Translations under genes and position numbers: made by a program
Origin: JAFECT01 sp964432415
Lineage (GTDB): Bacteria; Pseudomonadota; Alphaproteobacteria; Caulobacterales; Caulobacteraceae
Length of the DNA: 46,809 nucleotides
NCBI GenBank assembly: GCA_964432415.1
Contig: CAYSNW010000027.1
Coordinates: forward strand, 1 to 46,809
Direction of reading: 5' to 3'
Shown here: positions 22,166-30,231 of the stretch, one piece after another
How positions within the stretch are numbered: the stretch's first letter is position 1
Layout: each line of letters begins with the position of its first letter
The notes under the pieces: generated by a model
What the model saw: only the letters and a program-made list of their open reading frames with translations
The model's database searches: none
What the model was told of the DNA's origin: nothing

Positions 22166-24958
22166 TCAGTTCACCGGCTTGCCGTCGGCGTCGACGATGC
22201 GGACCTCGCCGAGGTTCAGCTCGCGCACGCCCTGCTCGATCTTGGCGCGGTCGCCGACGATCACCCAGACCAGGCTCTGGTTCTTCACCACCGCGCCGGC
22301 GACGCGGTTGACGTCGGCCAGGCTGACCGCGCGGACCCGGCCGGCGTAGGCGTCCCAATAGTCCTCGGGCAGCTTGTAGAGCACGGTCTCCACGATCGAG
22401 CCGGCCACCGCGGCGTCGGTCTCCCAGCGGCCGGGCAGGCCCAGCGCGATCCGGTTCTGCGCCTGGGTCAGTTCCGCGGCCGTCACCGGCTTGCCGGAGA
22501 CGATACCGTTCAGCTCATTGCGCATCTCGACCAGCGATTCCTTGGTCTTGTCGGTCTGCACCGGGGCGATGGCCAGGAACAGGCGCGGGCCGCGGGCGTC
22601 GCGGATCAGGCTCTGCGACCCGTAGGACCAGTGCTTGTCCTCGCGCAGGTTCAGGTTCAGGCGGGAGATGAAGGCGCCGCCGAGCACCGCGTTCATCTCG
22701 GTGATGGCCAGATCGTCCTTGGCGCCGCGCGCCGGCGCCGGAACGGCGGCCACGATCACCGACTGGATCGCCCCGGGCTTGTCGACCAGATAGACCACCG
22801 GCTTCGACGCGATCGCCGCCGGCGGCACCGCATGGGCCGGAGACACGCCCGGCTTCCAGCCCGCGAAGGCCTTTTCCAGCTTGGGCAGCAGCTCCGCCAT
22901 GGTGGTGTCGCCCACCACCACGATGGTCGCGCCGTTCGGGTGGAACCAGGTCTGGTGATAGCGCGCCAGGTCGTCGCGCTTCATGGCCACCACCGAGGCC
23001 TCGGTGCCGCGCACCGGCTCGCCGTAGGGATGGCCGGGGCCATAGGCCAGCATCGGCGCCAGGCGCAGGGCGGCGGACTGGGGGCTGGCCTTTTCGCGCT
23101 GCAGGGTGGCGATGCGCTGGCGCCGGATGCGCGCCAGGTCGGTGTCGTTGAAGGCCGGGTTCATCACCACGTCGGCGTAGAGGTCCAGCGCCGGATCCAG
23201 GGTCGACTTCAGCGTCGACATGTTGACGTTGATGTAGTCCGGGCCCGCCAGGACCCCGATGCCGGCGTTCAGCCGTGACTGGGCGTCGGAGATGGCCAGT
23301 GAATCCCGGTGGGTTGTGCCTTCGGTCATCATCTCGGCGGTGACCGAGGCCAGGCCCGGCTTGTCCGCGGGATCGACCGCCGAACCGCCGTCCAGGATTA
23401 GCTGGGTCCAGACCACCGGCGTCTCATGCCGCTCGGCCAGCACCACCTTCATGCCGTTGGACAGCGTCGCGCGGGCGAGCCTGGGGAAGTGCGGCGGCGC
23501 GATGGCCGCCGGCTCCGGCATCTTCGTATGATCGACCGCGGCCGGGGCGGCGGCGTAGTTCGGGAAGGGCAGAACCTGCAGCACATAGGCCCCGTCGCTG
23601 AGCCAGCGGCGGCCGGCGGCCGTCACCTCGGCGCCGGAGGCGGACTTGTAGCGCTCGAAAGAAGCTTTCCAGGCGTCGGGCGAGCCCAGGAAGGCCTCGC
23701 TGCGGGCCAGCTGGTCGGACTTGCCGCCGAAGCCGCCCGTGCGCTCGAGGCCGCGCACGAAGGCGGAGACGTAGCTGACGTGAGCCTTGTCCATCTCGTC
23801 GGGCGTCGGTCCCTCGGCCAGGAGCTTCGCCATCTCTTCCTTGACCACCGCCTCGATGCGGTTGAGGTCGCCGCCGGGCTTGCCGGTGACGGTCACGTAG
23901 AATTGGCCGCCGATTTCCGAGGCGTTCTGGAACACGCCGACCGAGGTCGCGATCTGCTCCTGAAAGACCAGGCGCTTGTACAACCGCGAGGTCTTGTCCG
24001 AGCTCAGCACGTCGGCCAGCAGGCCCAGGCTGTCGCTGTCGGGAGAGCCGGCCTGCGGCGTGTTCCAGACCATGTAGAGGCGCGGCTGCGGGACGCGATC
24101 GTAGGCGGTCTCGCGCTGCTCGCCGGTGCGCTTGCCGATCCAGACCTTGGGGTGGGAGACGGGCGGTCCGGGGGGGATGTCGCCGAAGTACTTCTCGACC
24201 TTGGCCCTGGCCTCCGCCGGGGTGATGTCGCCGGCCAGGACCAGGATGGCGTTGGACGGACCGTAATAGGTGCGAAACCAGTCCTTCACGTCCTCCAGCC
24301 TGGCGGCGGACAGGTCGTCCATCGAGCCGATGACGGTGTGACCGTAGGGATGGTCGGCCGGATAGGTGGCGCGGGTGATCAGCTCGTCCGAGACGGCGTA
24401 GGGCTGGTTCTCGTCCTGGCGCTTCTCGTTCTGGACCACGCCGCGCTGCTCATCCAGGCGCTTCTGGTCGATGGAGCCCAGCAGGAAGCCCATGCGGTCG
24501 GCCTCGAGCCACAGCACGGTGTCGAGCGCGCCGGTGGGCACGTTCTCGAAATAGTTGGTGCGGTCCTCGTTGGTGGTGCCGTTCTGGTTGGTGGCGCCGA
24601 CGCGCTCGGTGGTCTCGTTGAACTTGCCCGGGTGGTGCTCGCTGCCCGTGAACATCAGGTGCTCGAACAGGTGGGCGAAGCCGGTGCGGCCGTGCGGCTC
24701 GTTCTTGGCGCCGACGTGGTACCAGATGTTGATCGCCACGATCGGGGCCTTGTGGTCCTCGTGCACGATCAGGGTCAGGCCGTTCTTCAGGACGTAGCGG
24801 GTGTAGGGGATGTCCACCTTGACGTCCGCGACCGGCGAGGCGGCGGGCGCCTTCGCGGGGGCGGGGGCCGGCGCGGCCTTGGCTTCCGGCTTGGCCGAGG
24901 CCGCCGTGGTCATGGCCAGCACGCAGGCGGCGATCACGCCGCCGACAAGACGCTTCAT
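22166..24958 (-). CDS. Exported M16 family zinc metallopeptidase, two-domain
   Basis: A 930-residue periplasmic peptidase of the M16 (pitrilysin-like) family. After a signal peptide (VGGVIAACVLAMTTAASA) and an Ala/Pro linker, the first M16 domain has the inverted zinc motif His96-x2-Glu99-His100 (HLFEH) with a third ligand in VVQNEKRQDENQPY. A second homologous half (from about LARATLSNGMKVVLAERHET) lacks HxxEH and would be the structural partner. Members degrade small peptides in the periplasm. ATG 24958 follows GGGGGA. It is divergent from the JmjC-like gene. Confidence 0.93.
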   Translation of the reverse strand: MKRLVGGVIAACVLAMTTAASAKPEAKAAPAPAPAKAPAASPVADVKVDIPYTRYVLKNGLTLIVHEDHKAPIVAINIWYHVGAKNEPHGRTGFAHLFEHLMFTGSEHHPGKFNETTERVGATNQNGTTNEDRTNYFENVPTGALDTVLWLEADRMGFLLGSIDQKRLDEQRGVVQNEKRQDENQPYAVSDELITRATYPADHPYGHTVIGSMDDLSAARLEDVKDWFRTYYGPSNAILVLAGDITPAEARAKVEKYFGDIPPGPPVSHPKVWIGKRTGEQRETAYDRVPQPRLYMVWNTPQAGSPDSDSLGLLADVLSSDKTSRLYKRLVFQEQIATSVGVFQNASEIGGQFYVTVTGKPGGDLNRIEAVVKEEMAKLLAEGPTPDEMDKAHVSYVSAFVRGLERTGGFGGKSDQLARSEAFLGSPDAWKASFERYKSASGAEVTAAGRRWLSDGAYVLQVLPFPNYAAAPAAVDHTKMPEPAAIAPPHFPRLARATLSNGMKVVLAERHETPVVWTQLILDGGSAVDPADKPGLASVTAEMMTEGTTHRDSLAISDAQSRLNAGIGVLAGPDYINVNMSTLKSTLDPALDLYADVVMNPAFNDTDLARIRRQRIATLQREKASPQSAALRLAPMLAYGPGHPYGEPVRGTEASVVAMKRDDLARYHQTWFHPNGATIVVVGDTTMAELLPKLEKAFAGWKPGVSPAHAVPPAAIASKPVVYLVDKPGAIQSVIVAAVPAPARGAKDDLAITEMNAVLGGAFISRLNLNLREDKHWSYGSQSLIRDARGPRLFLAIAPVQTDKTKESLVEMRNELNGIVSGKPVTAAELTQAQNRIALGLPGRWETDAAVAGSIVETVLYKLPEDYWDAYAGRVRAVSLADVNRVAGAVVKNQSLVWVIVGDRAKIEQGVRELNLGEVRIVDADGKPVN

Positions 24959-24973
24959 CGGTAGTCCCCCACA

Positions 24974-25069
24974 AATCCCCACGGCGCTTCCCCGCGCCGC
25001 TCGTTCAAACGCACCAAAGCACATCCTTCCGGCGGGCGGCGTCACATATTCGAAACACCCGTGGGGATT
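24974..25069. repeat. Perfect 11-bp inverted repeat in a divergent intergenic region
   Basis: AATCCCCACGG (24974-24984) and CCGTGGGGATT (25059-25069) are exact inverted copies 74 nt apart. One arm lies just before the M16 peptidase start and the other about 70 nt before the JmjC-like gene. They could be paired operator half-sites or a cruciform; the role is unknown. Confidence 0.45.
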
Positions 25070-25137
25070 GAGAAAGCCTCGGCCGGTCTCCCGCTTGCAC
25101 CGCCCCGCCGCCAAGGACCGAAACGGGACACAGAGCC

Positions 25138-26097
25138 ATGACCCAGACCCTGCTCAGAGACTGGACGCCGGAGAGCCGCAAAAGCTACGGCAAGGAGATC
25201 GTGCGCTTCCGCCATGGCCTGGCCGACACCGGCCTGTTCAGCGACGAGGCCCTGGCCGCCCTGATCGACCGCCACCCGCTGGCGGCGCGCGACGTCTGCA
25301 CCATGAAGAAGAACCCGCCGCCGGGTGAGACCTGGATCGCGGGCCAGGCCGATGGGCTGAGCGGCGCCGAGATCGTGGAAGCGGTGCGCCGGGGCGCGCT
25401 CTGGGTCTCCTGCCGCGGCGCCATGGTGGCCCATCCGGAATACAAGGCCGTGATGGACCGCATGATGGGCGAGTTCTCCAGGGCCACCGGCATGCCGATC
25501 CTGTCGGCCACCGCCTCGGTGCTGATCTCGGGGCCGCGCATGGGCATCTTCTTCCACTGCGATCCGGCCGAGACCATGCTCTGGCACGTGCGCGGGACCA
25601 AGACGATCAACATCTATCCGCGCACGGACGACTACATCACCGAGCGCGCGCTGGAGGCGATCCTGCTCAAGGAGAACCTGTCCGACGCCCCCTGGCGCGA
25701 CTGGATGGCCGACGGGGCCACGCCGGTGGAGCTGCACGCGGGCGAGGCGGTGGCCTGGCCGCTGCACGGGCCCCACAACGTCATCAACGGCGACGACCTG
25801 AACGTCTCGGTCTCGATCGAATACACCACCCCGGCCTCGGCCCTGACCAACGGGGTCTTCTACGCGAACGGGGTCGCGCGCCGGAAACTGGGGTTGAGCC
25901 CGACCTCGCGCACGACGCCGGATTTCCTCAAGCCCGCCTACTGGGCGGCGGCCAAGGCGCTGAAGAAGTTCGCCCCGCCCAAACACAACGCCGAGAAGGC
26001 CCACGTGCGCCAGTTCGACGTCGACCTGTCGGCCCCGGACTGCATCCGCTGGCGCAAGGGCTTCGGCCCGGCGCGCGAAGAGCGGCGGGCGGCCTGA
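25138..26097 (+). CDS. JmjC/cupin-fold protein, putative Fe(II)/2-oxoglutarate oxygenase
   Basis: A 319-residue soluble protein. A double-stranded beta-helix is indicated by GIFFHCDPAETMLWHVRGTK, where His140-x-Asp142 would start an iron triad, GTKTINIYP supplies a possible 2-oxoglutarate lysine (Lys155), and His210 or His213 in WPLHGPHNV would complete it. The helical N-terminal third (FRHGLADTGLFSDEALAALI) fits JmjC-like hydroxylases. The substrate is unknown. It lies tail-to-tail with the MocR gene with no spacer. Enzyme activity is an inference from the triad; a non-catalytic cupin remains possible. Confidence 0.68.
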   Translation: MTQTLLRDWTPESRKSYGKEIVRFRHGLADTGLFSDEALAALIDRHPLAARDVCTMKKNPPPGETWIAGQADGLSGAEIVEAVRRGALWVSCRGAMVAHPEYKAVMDRMMGEFSRATGMPILSATASVLISGPRMGIFFHCDPAETMLWHVRGTKTINIYPRTDDYITERALEAILLKENLSDAPWRDWMADGATPVELHAGEAVAWPLHGPHNVINGDDLNVSVSIEYTTPASALTNGVFYANGVARRKLGLSPTSRTTPDFLKPAYWAAAKALKKFAPPKHNAEKAHVRQFDVDLSAPDCIRWRKGFGPAREERRAA

Positions 26098-27486
26098 TCA
26101 GGCCCGCCGGCTCAGGGCGAGCTCCAGCACGGCCATCGCCCGTGCGTCCAGCGGCTGGGTGACGTTGATCCGGGTCCACGTCGAGCGCGTCTGCTTCGCA
26201 AGGAACAGGCTTCCCGGCGCCAGCAGCAGCCCGCGGTCGCGGGCCTCTCCGGCCAGCGCGTTGGTGTCGCATCCCATGTCGACCCAAAGGAACAGGCCGC
26301 TGCGCGGACGGCCGAGGATGGCGAAACCCAGGGCTTCCAGTTTCTCCTGCATCCGCGCGCGGTGCTCGGCCACCCGTTCGGCCAGGCCGCGCGCCGAGCG
26401 AGCGTAGGCGCCGTCCTGCAGCAGCCGGCAGAGCAGCCGCTCGTTGATCTCCGGCGTGGTGAAGCCGGTCAGGATCTTGGTCTCCGCCAGGGCCTGGGCG
26501 AGGTCCGGACTCGCCGCGAGGAAGCCGGCGCGCAGGTTGGGCGCCAGGGTCTTGGAGAAGCTGCCGGCGTAGATCACCCGCCGCAGGCCGTCCGCCGCGG
26601 CGAGACGTGGGGCGCCGGGCGCCGCGAACTCCGCATAGACGTCGTCTTCGAAGATGGTGATGTCGCACCGCGCGGCGATGTCGAGCAGCCCGGCCATGGT
26701 CCCGGGCGAGAGCGTCATCCCGGTCGGATTGTGCGCCGTGGCGCTCAGGATCATCAGGCGCGGCTTCGTCGCCGACGCCAGCCGTTCGACCTCGGCCAGG
26801 CCGGGACCGTGTTCGCCGCAGGCGACGCCGACCGCCTCGACGCCGTGCGAGGCCAGCACGCCCAGGGCGCCGAACCAGCCGGGCTCCAGCACCAGGACCC
26901 GCTCGCCGGGCTGGACCAGGGTGCGCAGGACCAGGTCCAGGGCCTGGGTGATGCCGGTGGTCAGCACGATCTGGTCCGGGGCGGCGACGATGTCGAGACC
27001 GGCCAGCCGGTGCTGGAGCACCCCGCGTAGGGGGGCGTAGCCGTGGGAGCTGCCGCTCGCCACCCAGCGGGCTGTCCCTTCGCGCCCGAGCGCGCGCAGG
27101 GCGTCGGCGATGGAGGGACCGTCCAGCCAGTCGCTCGGCAGCACACCCAGGCCCGGGCCCTGGGCGGAGCCGCTGTCGAGCATGTGCTGCAGCAGCCAGA
27201 CCCGGTCGATCTCGGCGCGCATGGCCCGTCGCGGCGCCGGCGGCGCCAGGGCCTGAACGTAGAAGCCCGAACCGCGCCGGGGCTCGATCCGGCCCATGGC
27301 GGTCAGCCGGTCGTAGGCGTGGCCGACGGTGAAGGGCGACACCCCGCGCTCGCGGGCCAGCCGGCGGATCGACGGCAGGCGCATGCCGGGCTGGAACACC
27401 TGGCCCTCGATGCGGCTCAGCACCCAGCGCACGCAGGCGTCCACCCGGCTCTGGCCGTCCTCGGGAAGGGCTGACGCATGGCTCAT
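26098..27486 (-). CDS. MocR-type GntR/aminotransferase fusion regulator
   Basis: A 462-residue regulator. Residues ~10-80 form a GntR winged helix (RLPSIRRLARERGVSPFTVG, YDRLTAMGRIEPRRGSGFYV). The rest is a fold-type I aminotransferase domain with the PLP lysine Lys312 in GSFSKTLAPNLRAGF and the motifs SATAHNPTG and FEDDVYAEF. MocR proteins use PLP or a PLP adduct as effector and usually control the divergent gene and themselves. ATG 27486 faces the S41-like gene across a 100-nt gap holding three ACTGTA-type repeats. The regulated pathway is not evident. Confidence 0.92.
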   Translation of the reverse strand: MSHASALPEDGQSRVDACVRWVLSRIEGQVFQPGMRLPSIRRLARERGVSPFTVGHAYDRLTAMGRIEPRRGSGFYVQALAPPAPRRAMRAEIDRVWLLQHMLDSGSAQGPGLGVLPSDWLDGPSIADALRALGREGTARWVASGSSHGYAPLRGVLQHRLAGLDIVAAPDQIVLTTGITQALDLVLRTLVQPGERVLVLEPGWFGALGVLASHGVEAVGVACGEHGPGLAEVERLASATKPRLMILSATAHNPTGMTLSPGTMAGLLDIAARCDITIFEDDVYAEFAAPGAPRLAAADGLRRVIYAGSFSKTLAPNLRAGFLAASPDLAQALAETKILTGFTTPEINERLLCRLLQDGAYARSARGLAERVAEHRARMQEKLEALGFAILGRPRSGLFLWVDMGCDTNALAGEARDRGLLLAPGSLFLAKQTRSTWTRINVTQPLDARAMAVLELALSRRA

Positions 27487-27494
27487 GGCCGCGG

Positions 27495-27538
27495 ACTGTA
27501 CCGCCGAAACGTCCGAAATTGTATCGGTACTGTACTGG
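27495..27538. promoter_or_regulatory. Three direct repeats, candidate MocR binding sites
   Basis: ACTGTACCG (27495-27503), ATTGTATCGG (27518-27527) and ACTGTACTGG (27529-27538) are same-direction copies of ACTGTAYYGG. Their starts are 23 and 11 nt apart, close to two and one helical turns, so they face one side of the DNA. They occupy the gap between mocR and the divergent gene, where a MocR dimer would bind direct repeats. Confidence 0.6.
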
Positions 27539-27586
27539 TCTGTGGCGCTAGCTTCGGGAGGTCAGCGTCAATGGAGCCCAACTGTC

Positions 27587-28948
27587 ATGACCGCCGCCCG
27601 CCCTGAGCCCCGTCCCTTCGCCCGTCCGATCCTGGGCTGCGTGATGAGCCTGCTGCTGGGCGCCGGATCGGCCCTGGCCCAGGCGACGGCCGGCCGGGAG
27701 GCCCAGCTCAAGGACCTCGAGGTGGTCCGGACCCAGTACCTGCCCAAGGAGCGCGCCTTTTCCGACGCCGCCCGCGCCCGCGCGAACGCCCGGCTCGACG
27801 CCCTGGAGGCCCGGGCGGGCCGGTTGACACAGGCTGAGATGCTGGTGGGCCTCGCCGAGATCGGCGCCCTGACCGACAACGCCCACAGCGGGGTCCGCTA
27901 TCACGACCCGCGCGCCCTGCCGGCGCTCAGGCTGCCCTTGCGGCTGATCTGGTTCCGCGAGGGTCTGCTGGTCGCGCGGGCCCAGGGGGCGGACGCCGAG
28001 CTGGCCGGGGCGCGCATCGTGCGCATCGAGGGCCGCTCCGTCGCGGTCGTCTATGCCCGGCTGAAGGCCCTGCACGGCGGTAAGGCGGTCGACCGGCGCA
28101 AGGAGCTGGCGGAATTCCTGGAGTCCGGCGGCGTGCTGCACGCGCTCGGCCTGGCGCGGGCGCCGGACCGGCTGAGCCTGACCTTGCGGACGTCCGACGG
28201 ACGCCTGATCCGGCGCGTGGTCCACATGACCTCCCAGACCGGCCAGGCGCCGAGCGCGGAGTTCGAACGGCTGTGGTCGCCCGAGCCCCTGGCCGCGGAG
28301 CACGGCTGGCGTGCGGCCCTGCCGGCTGTCGGGCTTCCCCTCTACCTACAGGACGCGGACCAGCCCTTCCGCATGGTCGACCTGCCGGCGCTGAACGCCC
28401 GCTACATCCAGTTCCGCTCCAACGAGGACGAGGACGGCCACCCGATCGCGCCCTTCCTGGCCGGGGTCGAGAGCGTCCAGAAGGCCGAGCGGCGCGACAC
28501 CCTGATCCTGGACCTGCGCTTCGACATCGGCGGCAATATCTCGACCACGCTGGCCTTCATGCGGAGCCTGCCCGAGGCGGCCGGCAAGCGCGTCTATCTG
28601 CTGGTCGGGCCCTATACCTATTCCGCCGGGATCATCTCCGCCGCGGCGGTGAAGAAGGCCGGCGGCGAGCGGGTCATCGTGGTCGGCGACGAGATGGGCG
28701 ACCGCACCCACTTCTGGTCGGAGGGCGGCAATGTGAAGCTGCCCAAGTCCGGCTTCGCCATGCGCTACACCGACGGCCAGTGGGATCTGGACCACGGCTG
28801 CGCCGGCAAGCCCGGCTGCATGGACAGCTTCCTCGACGTGAACTTCGTCGACCTGAGGCCCGCGATACCCGCTCAGCTAACGCTCGCCGCCTACCTCGCG
28901 CGGCGCGACCCGGCGATGGAGGCGATCGAGCGGGCATTGGCCCGATGA
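27587..28948 (+). CDS. Exported S41-like (C-terminal processing protease-like) protein
   Basis: A 453-residue exported protein with a signal peptide (ILGCVMSLLLGAGSALAQ). The C-terminal half resembles the tail-specific protease core: DTLILDLRFDIGGN is the conserved LDLRxNxGG strand, and GPYTYSAGIISAAAVKKAGG carries the likely nucleophile Ser in the YSAG turn, followed by VGDEMGDRTHFWSEGG. A PDZ-like segment (ELAGARIVRIEGRSVAVVY) lies in the middle. ATG 27587 was taken from the frame. Its TGA overlaps the next ATG (ATGA, 28945-28948). It may degrade or process envelope proteins, perhaps under MocR control. Confidence 0.75.
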   Translation: MTAARPEPRPFARPILGCVMSLLLGAGSALAQATAGREAQLKDLEVVRTQYLPKERAFSDAARARANARLDALEARAGRLTQAEMLVGLAEIGALTDNAHSGVRYHDPRALPALRLPLRLIWFREGLLVARAQGADAELAGARIVRIEGRSVAVVYARLKALHGGKAVDRRKELAEFLESGGVLHALGLARAPDRLSLTLRTSDGRLIRRVVHMTSQTGQAPSAEFERLWSPEPLAAEHGWRAALPAVGLPLYLQDADQPFRMVDLPALNARYIQFRSNEDEDGHPIAPFLAGVESVQKAERRDTLILDLRFDIGGNISTTLAFMRSLPEAAGKRVYLLVGPYTYSAGIISAAAVKKAGGERVIVVGDEMGDRTHFWSEGGNVKLPKSGFAMRYTDGQWDLDHGCAGKPGCMDSFLDVNFVDLRPAIPAQLTLAAYLARRDPAMEAIERALAR

Positions 28949-29358
28949 GCCAGGTGGAGATCCTGATCGGCGAGGCGCGGTTCACCGGCCGGCTGGAGCT
29001 CGCCGCCGCGCCGCGCGCCTGCGCCCTGTTCGTCTCGCGGCTGCCCTATGTCGCGGAGCTGATCCACGCGCGCTGGAGCGGCGAGGCGTGCTGGATTCCC
29101 ACCGGGGATGGGCCGAGCGACCTGGGAGGCGACGAAACGACCGCCACGCCGGGGCCCGGCGAGATTCTCTACTACGGCGGCGGGATCAGCGAGCCGGAGG
29201 TGCTGGTCCCCTACGGCGTCACCCGCTTCGCCTGCAAGGCCGGCGCCCTGGCCGGGAGCCGCCTTCTGACCATCCACGACGGACTGGACCGGCTGGAGGC
29301 GGTGGGCCGCGACATCCTGCGCGGCGGCGCCCGGCCAATCCGCTTCAGCCTGATCTGA
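28945..29358 (+). CDS. DUF3830 family cyclophilin-like protein
   Basis: A 137-residue protein matching DUF3830, a family with a cyclophilin-like barrel. Characteristic pieces are CALFVSRLPYVAELIHARWSGEA, PGEILYYGGGISEPEVLVPYG and the family-typical serine/glycine turns. The barrel resembles that of allophanate hydrolase-like and TM1367-type proteins. No catalytic residues are known. It is coupled by ATGA to the S41-like gene, so the two probably form one transcript. Confidence 0.78.
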   Translation: MSQVEILIGEARFTGRLELAAAPRACALFVSRLPYVAELIHARWSGEACWIPTGDGPSDLGGDETTATPGPGEILYYGGGISEPEVLVPYGVTRFACKAGALAGSRLLTIHDGLDRLEAVGRDILRGGARPIRFSLI

Positions 29359-29398
29359 GCGGCGCCGAGGTTGTGGGACGGGAAAACAAGAGAACCCC

Positions 29399-29524
29399 CT
29401 CTCTTCCCGGCGGAAGCCGGGACCCAGCAATCCCCGGCGAAGGCCGGGGTCTAGAAGCAATGATCTTGCCTGGACCCCGATAGACATCGGGGATTGCTGG
29501 GCCCCGGCTTTCGCCGGGGAGAGT
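29399..29524. repeat. REP-type inverted repeat pair (REPIN-like)
   Basis: Two ~35-nt arms (29399-29435 and 29489-29524) are imperfect inverted copies, including the shared CCCAGCAATCCCCG. Each contains a small palindrome, CCCGGC-ggaa-GCCGGG (29406-29421 region) and CCCCGGC-tttc-GCCGGGG (29502-29519 region), and a third, CCCCGGC-gaag-GCCGGGG, lies between. The pattern is that of paired REP sequences forming a long hairpin between convergent genes (DUF3830 and pgsA). It may also protect or terminate both transcripts. Confidence 0.72.
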
Positions 29525-29547
29525 CAGATTGGGGAGAGGGCGAGCGC

Positions 29548-30183
29548 TTACTGCTCGTGCGGAAGCGCCCTGCGAGCCGCCAGAACGTACTCCCCGCCGG
29601 TCCACAGGGTGATCGCCGCCGCGACCCAGAGCAGGGCGTGGGCGATGACGTCCATGTCGTGCACGGCCGGGGGGCTGAACTGCATGCTGAGCGCCGGGTA
29701 GCAGAGGAAGTACATCTCCACCGCCAGGGCGATCAGCTGGAAGGTGGTCTTCCACTTGGCCAGCAGGGTCACCTTCAGCTTCACCCCGCGCGCGGCCGAG
29801 GATTCGCGGAGGGCCGAGACGGTGAATTCGCGAAACAGGATGATGGCCGCGGGAATGGCCAGGGCCTTGTTGTCCTGGCCGAGGGCGAACAGGCCCAGGA
29901 TCGTGCCGCAGACCAGGATCTTGTCGGCGATGGGATCGAGCGTCGCGCCCCAGGCGGTCTCGGCGTGAAGCTTGCGCGCCAGCATGCCGTCGAACAGGTC
30001 GGTCAGGGCCGCGATCACGAACAGGACCAGGGCCACGGCCTCCAGCGTGAACTGGGTCTCGATCTGCAGGTCCGACAGGCCCGGGAAGCTGCCCGCTGCG
30101 CCGGCCAGCAGGGCGAAGATCGCGATGCCCGCGACGATGCGGATCCAGGTCAGGATGTTGGGCAGCGGATTGACGGCGGTCAT
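29548..30183 (-). CDS. pgsA: CDP-diacylglycerol--glycerol-3-phosphate 3-phosphatidyltransferase
   Basis: A 211-residue membrane enzyme that makes phosphatidylglycerol phosphate, the first step to PG and cardiolipin. The CDP-alcohol phosphotransferase signature D-G-x2-A-R-x8-G-x3-D-x3-D is visible in DLFDGMLARKLHAETAWGAT followed by LDPIADK. The conserved start NPLPNILTWIRI and several membrane helices are present. ATG 30183 follows GGAGAA. It is 48 nt downstream of uvrC, a common alphaproteobacterial neighbourhood. Confidence 0.95.
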   Translation of the reverse strand: MTAVNPLPNILTWIRIVAGIAIFALLAGAAGSFPGLSDLQIETQFTLEAVALVLFVIAALTDLFDGMLARKLHAETAWGATLDPIADKILVCGTILGLFALGQDNKALAIPAAIILFREFTVSALRESSAARGVKLKVTLLAKWKTTFQLIALAVEMYFLCYPALSMQFSPPAVHDMDVIAHALLWVAAAITLWTGGEYVLAARRALPHEQ

Positions 30184-30231
30184 CGGTGATTCTCCAGCTC
30201 GCCCCACTGTAACGTCTGAAACCGCCCGCGA

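Noticed and set aside
23426..24964. 512-codon plus-strand open frame
   Set aside because: Antisense shadow of the M16 peptidase; low-complexity Gly/Val/Leu/Arg composition and no domain.
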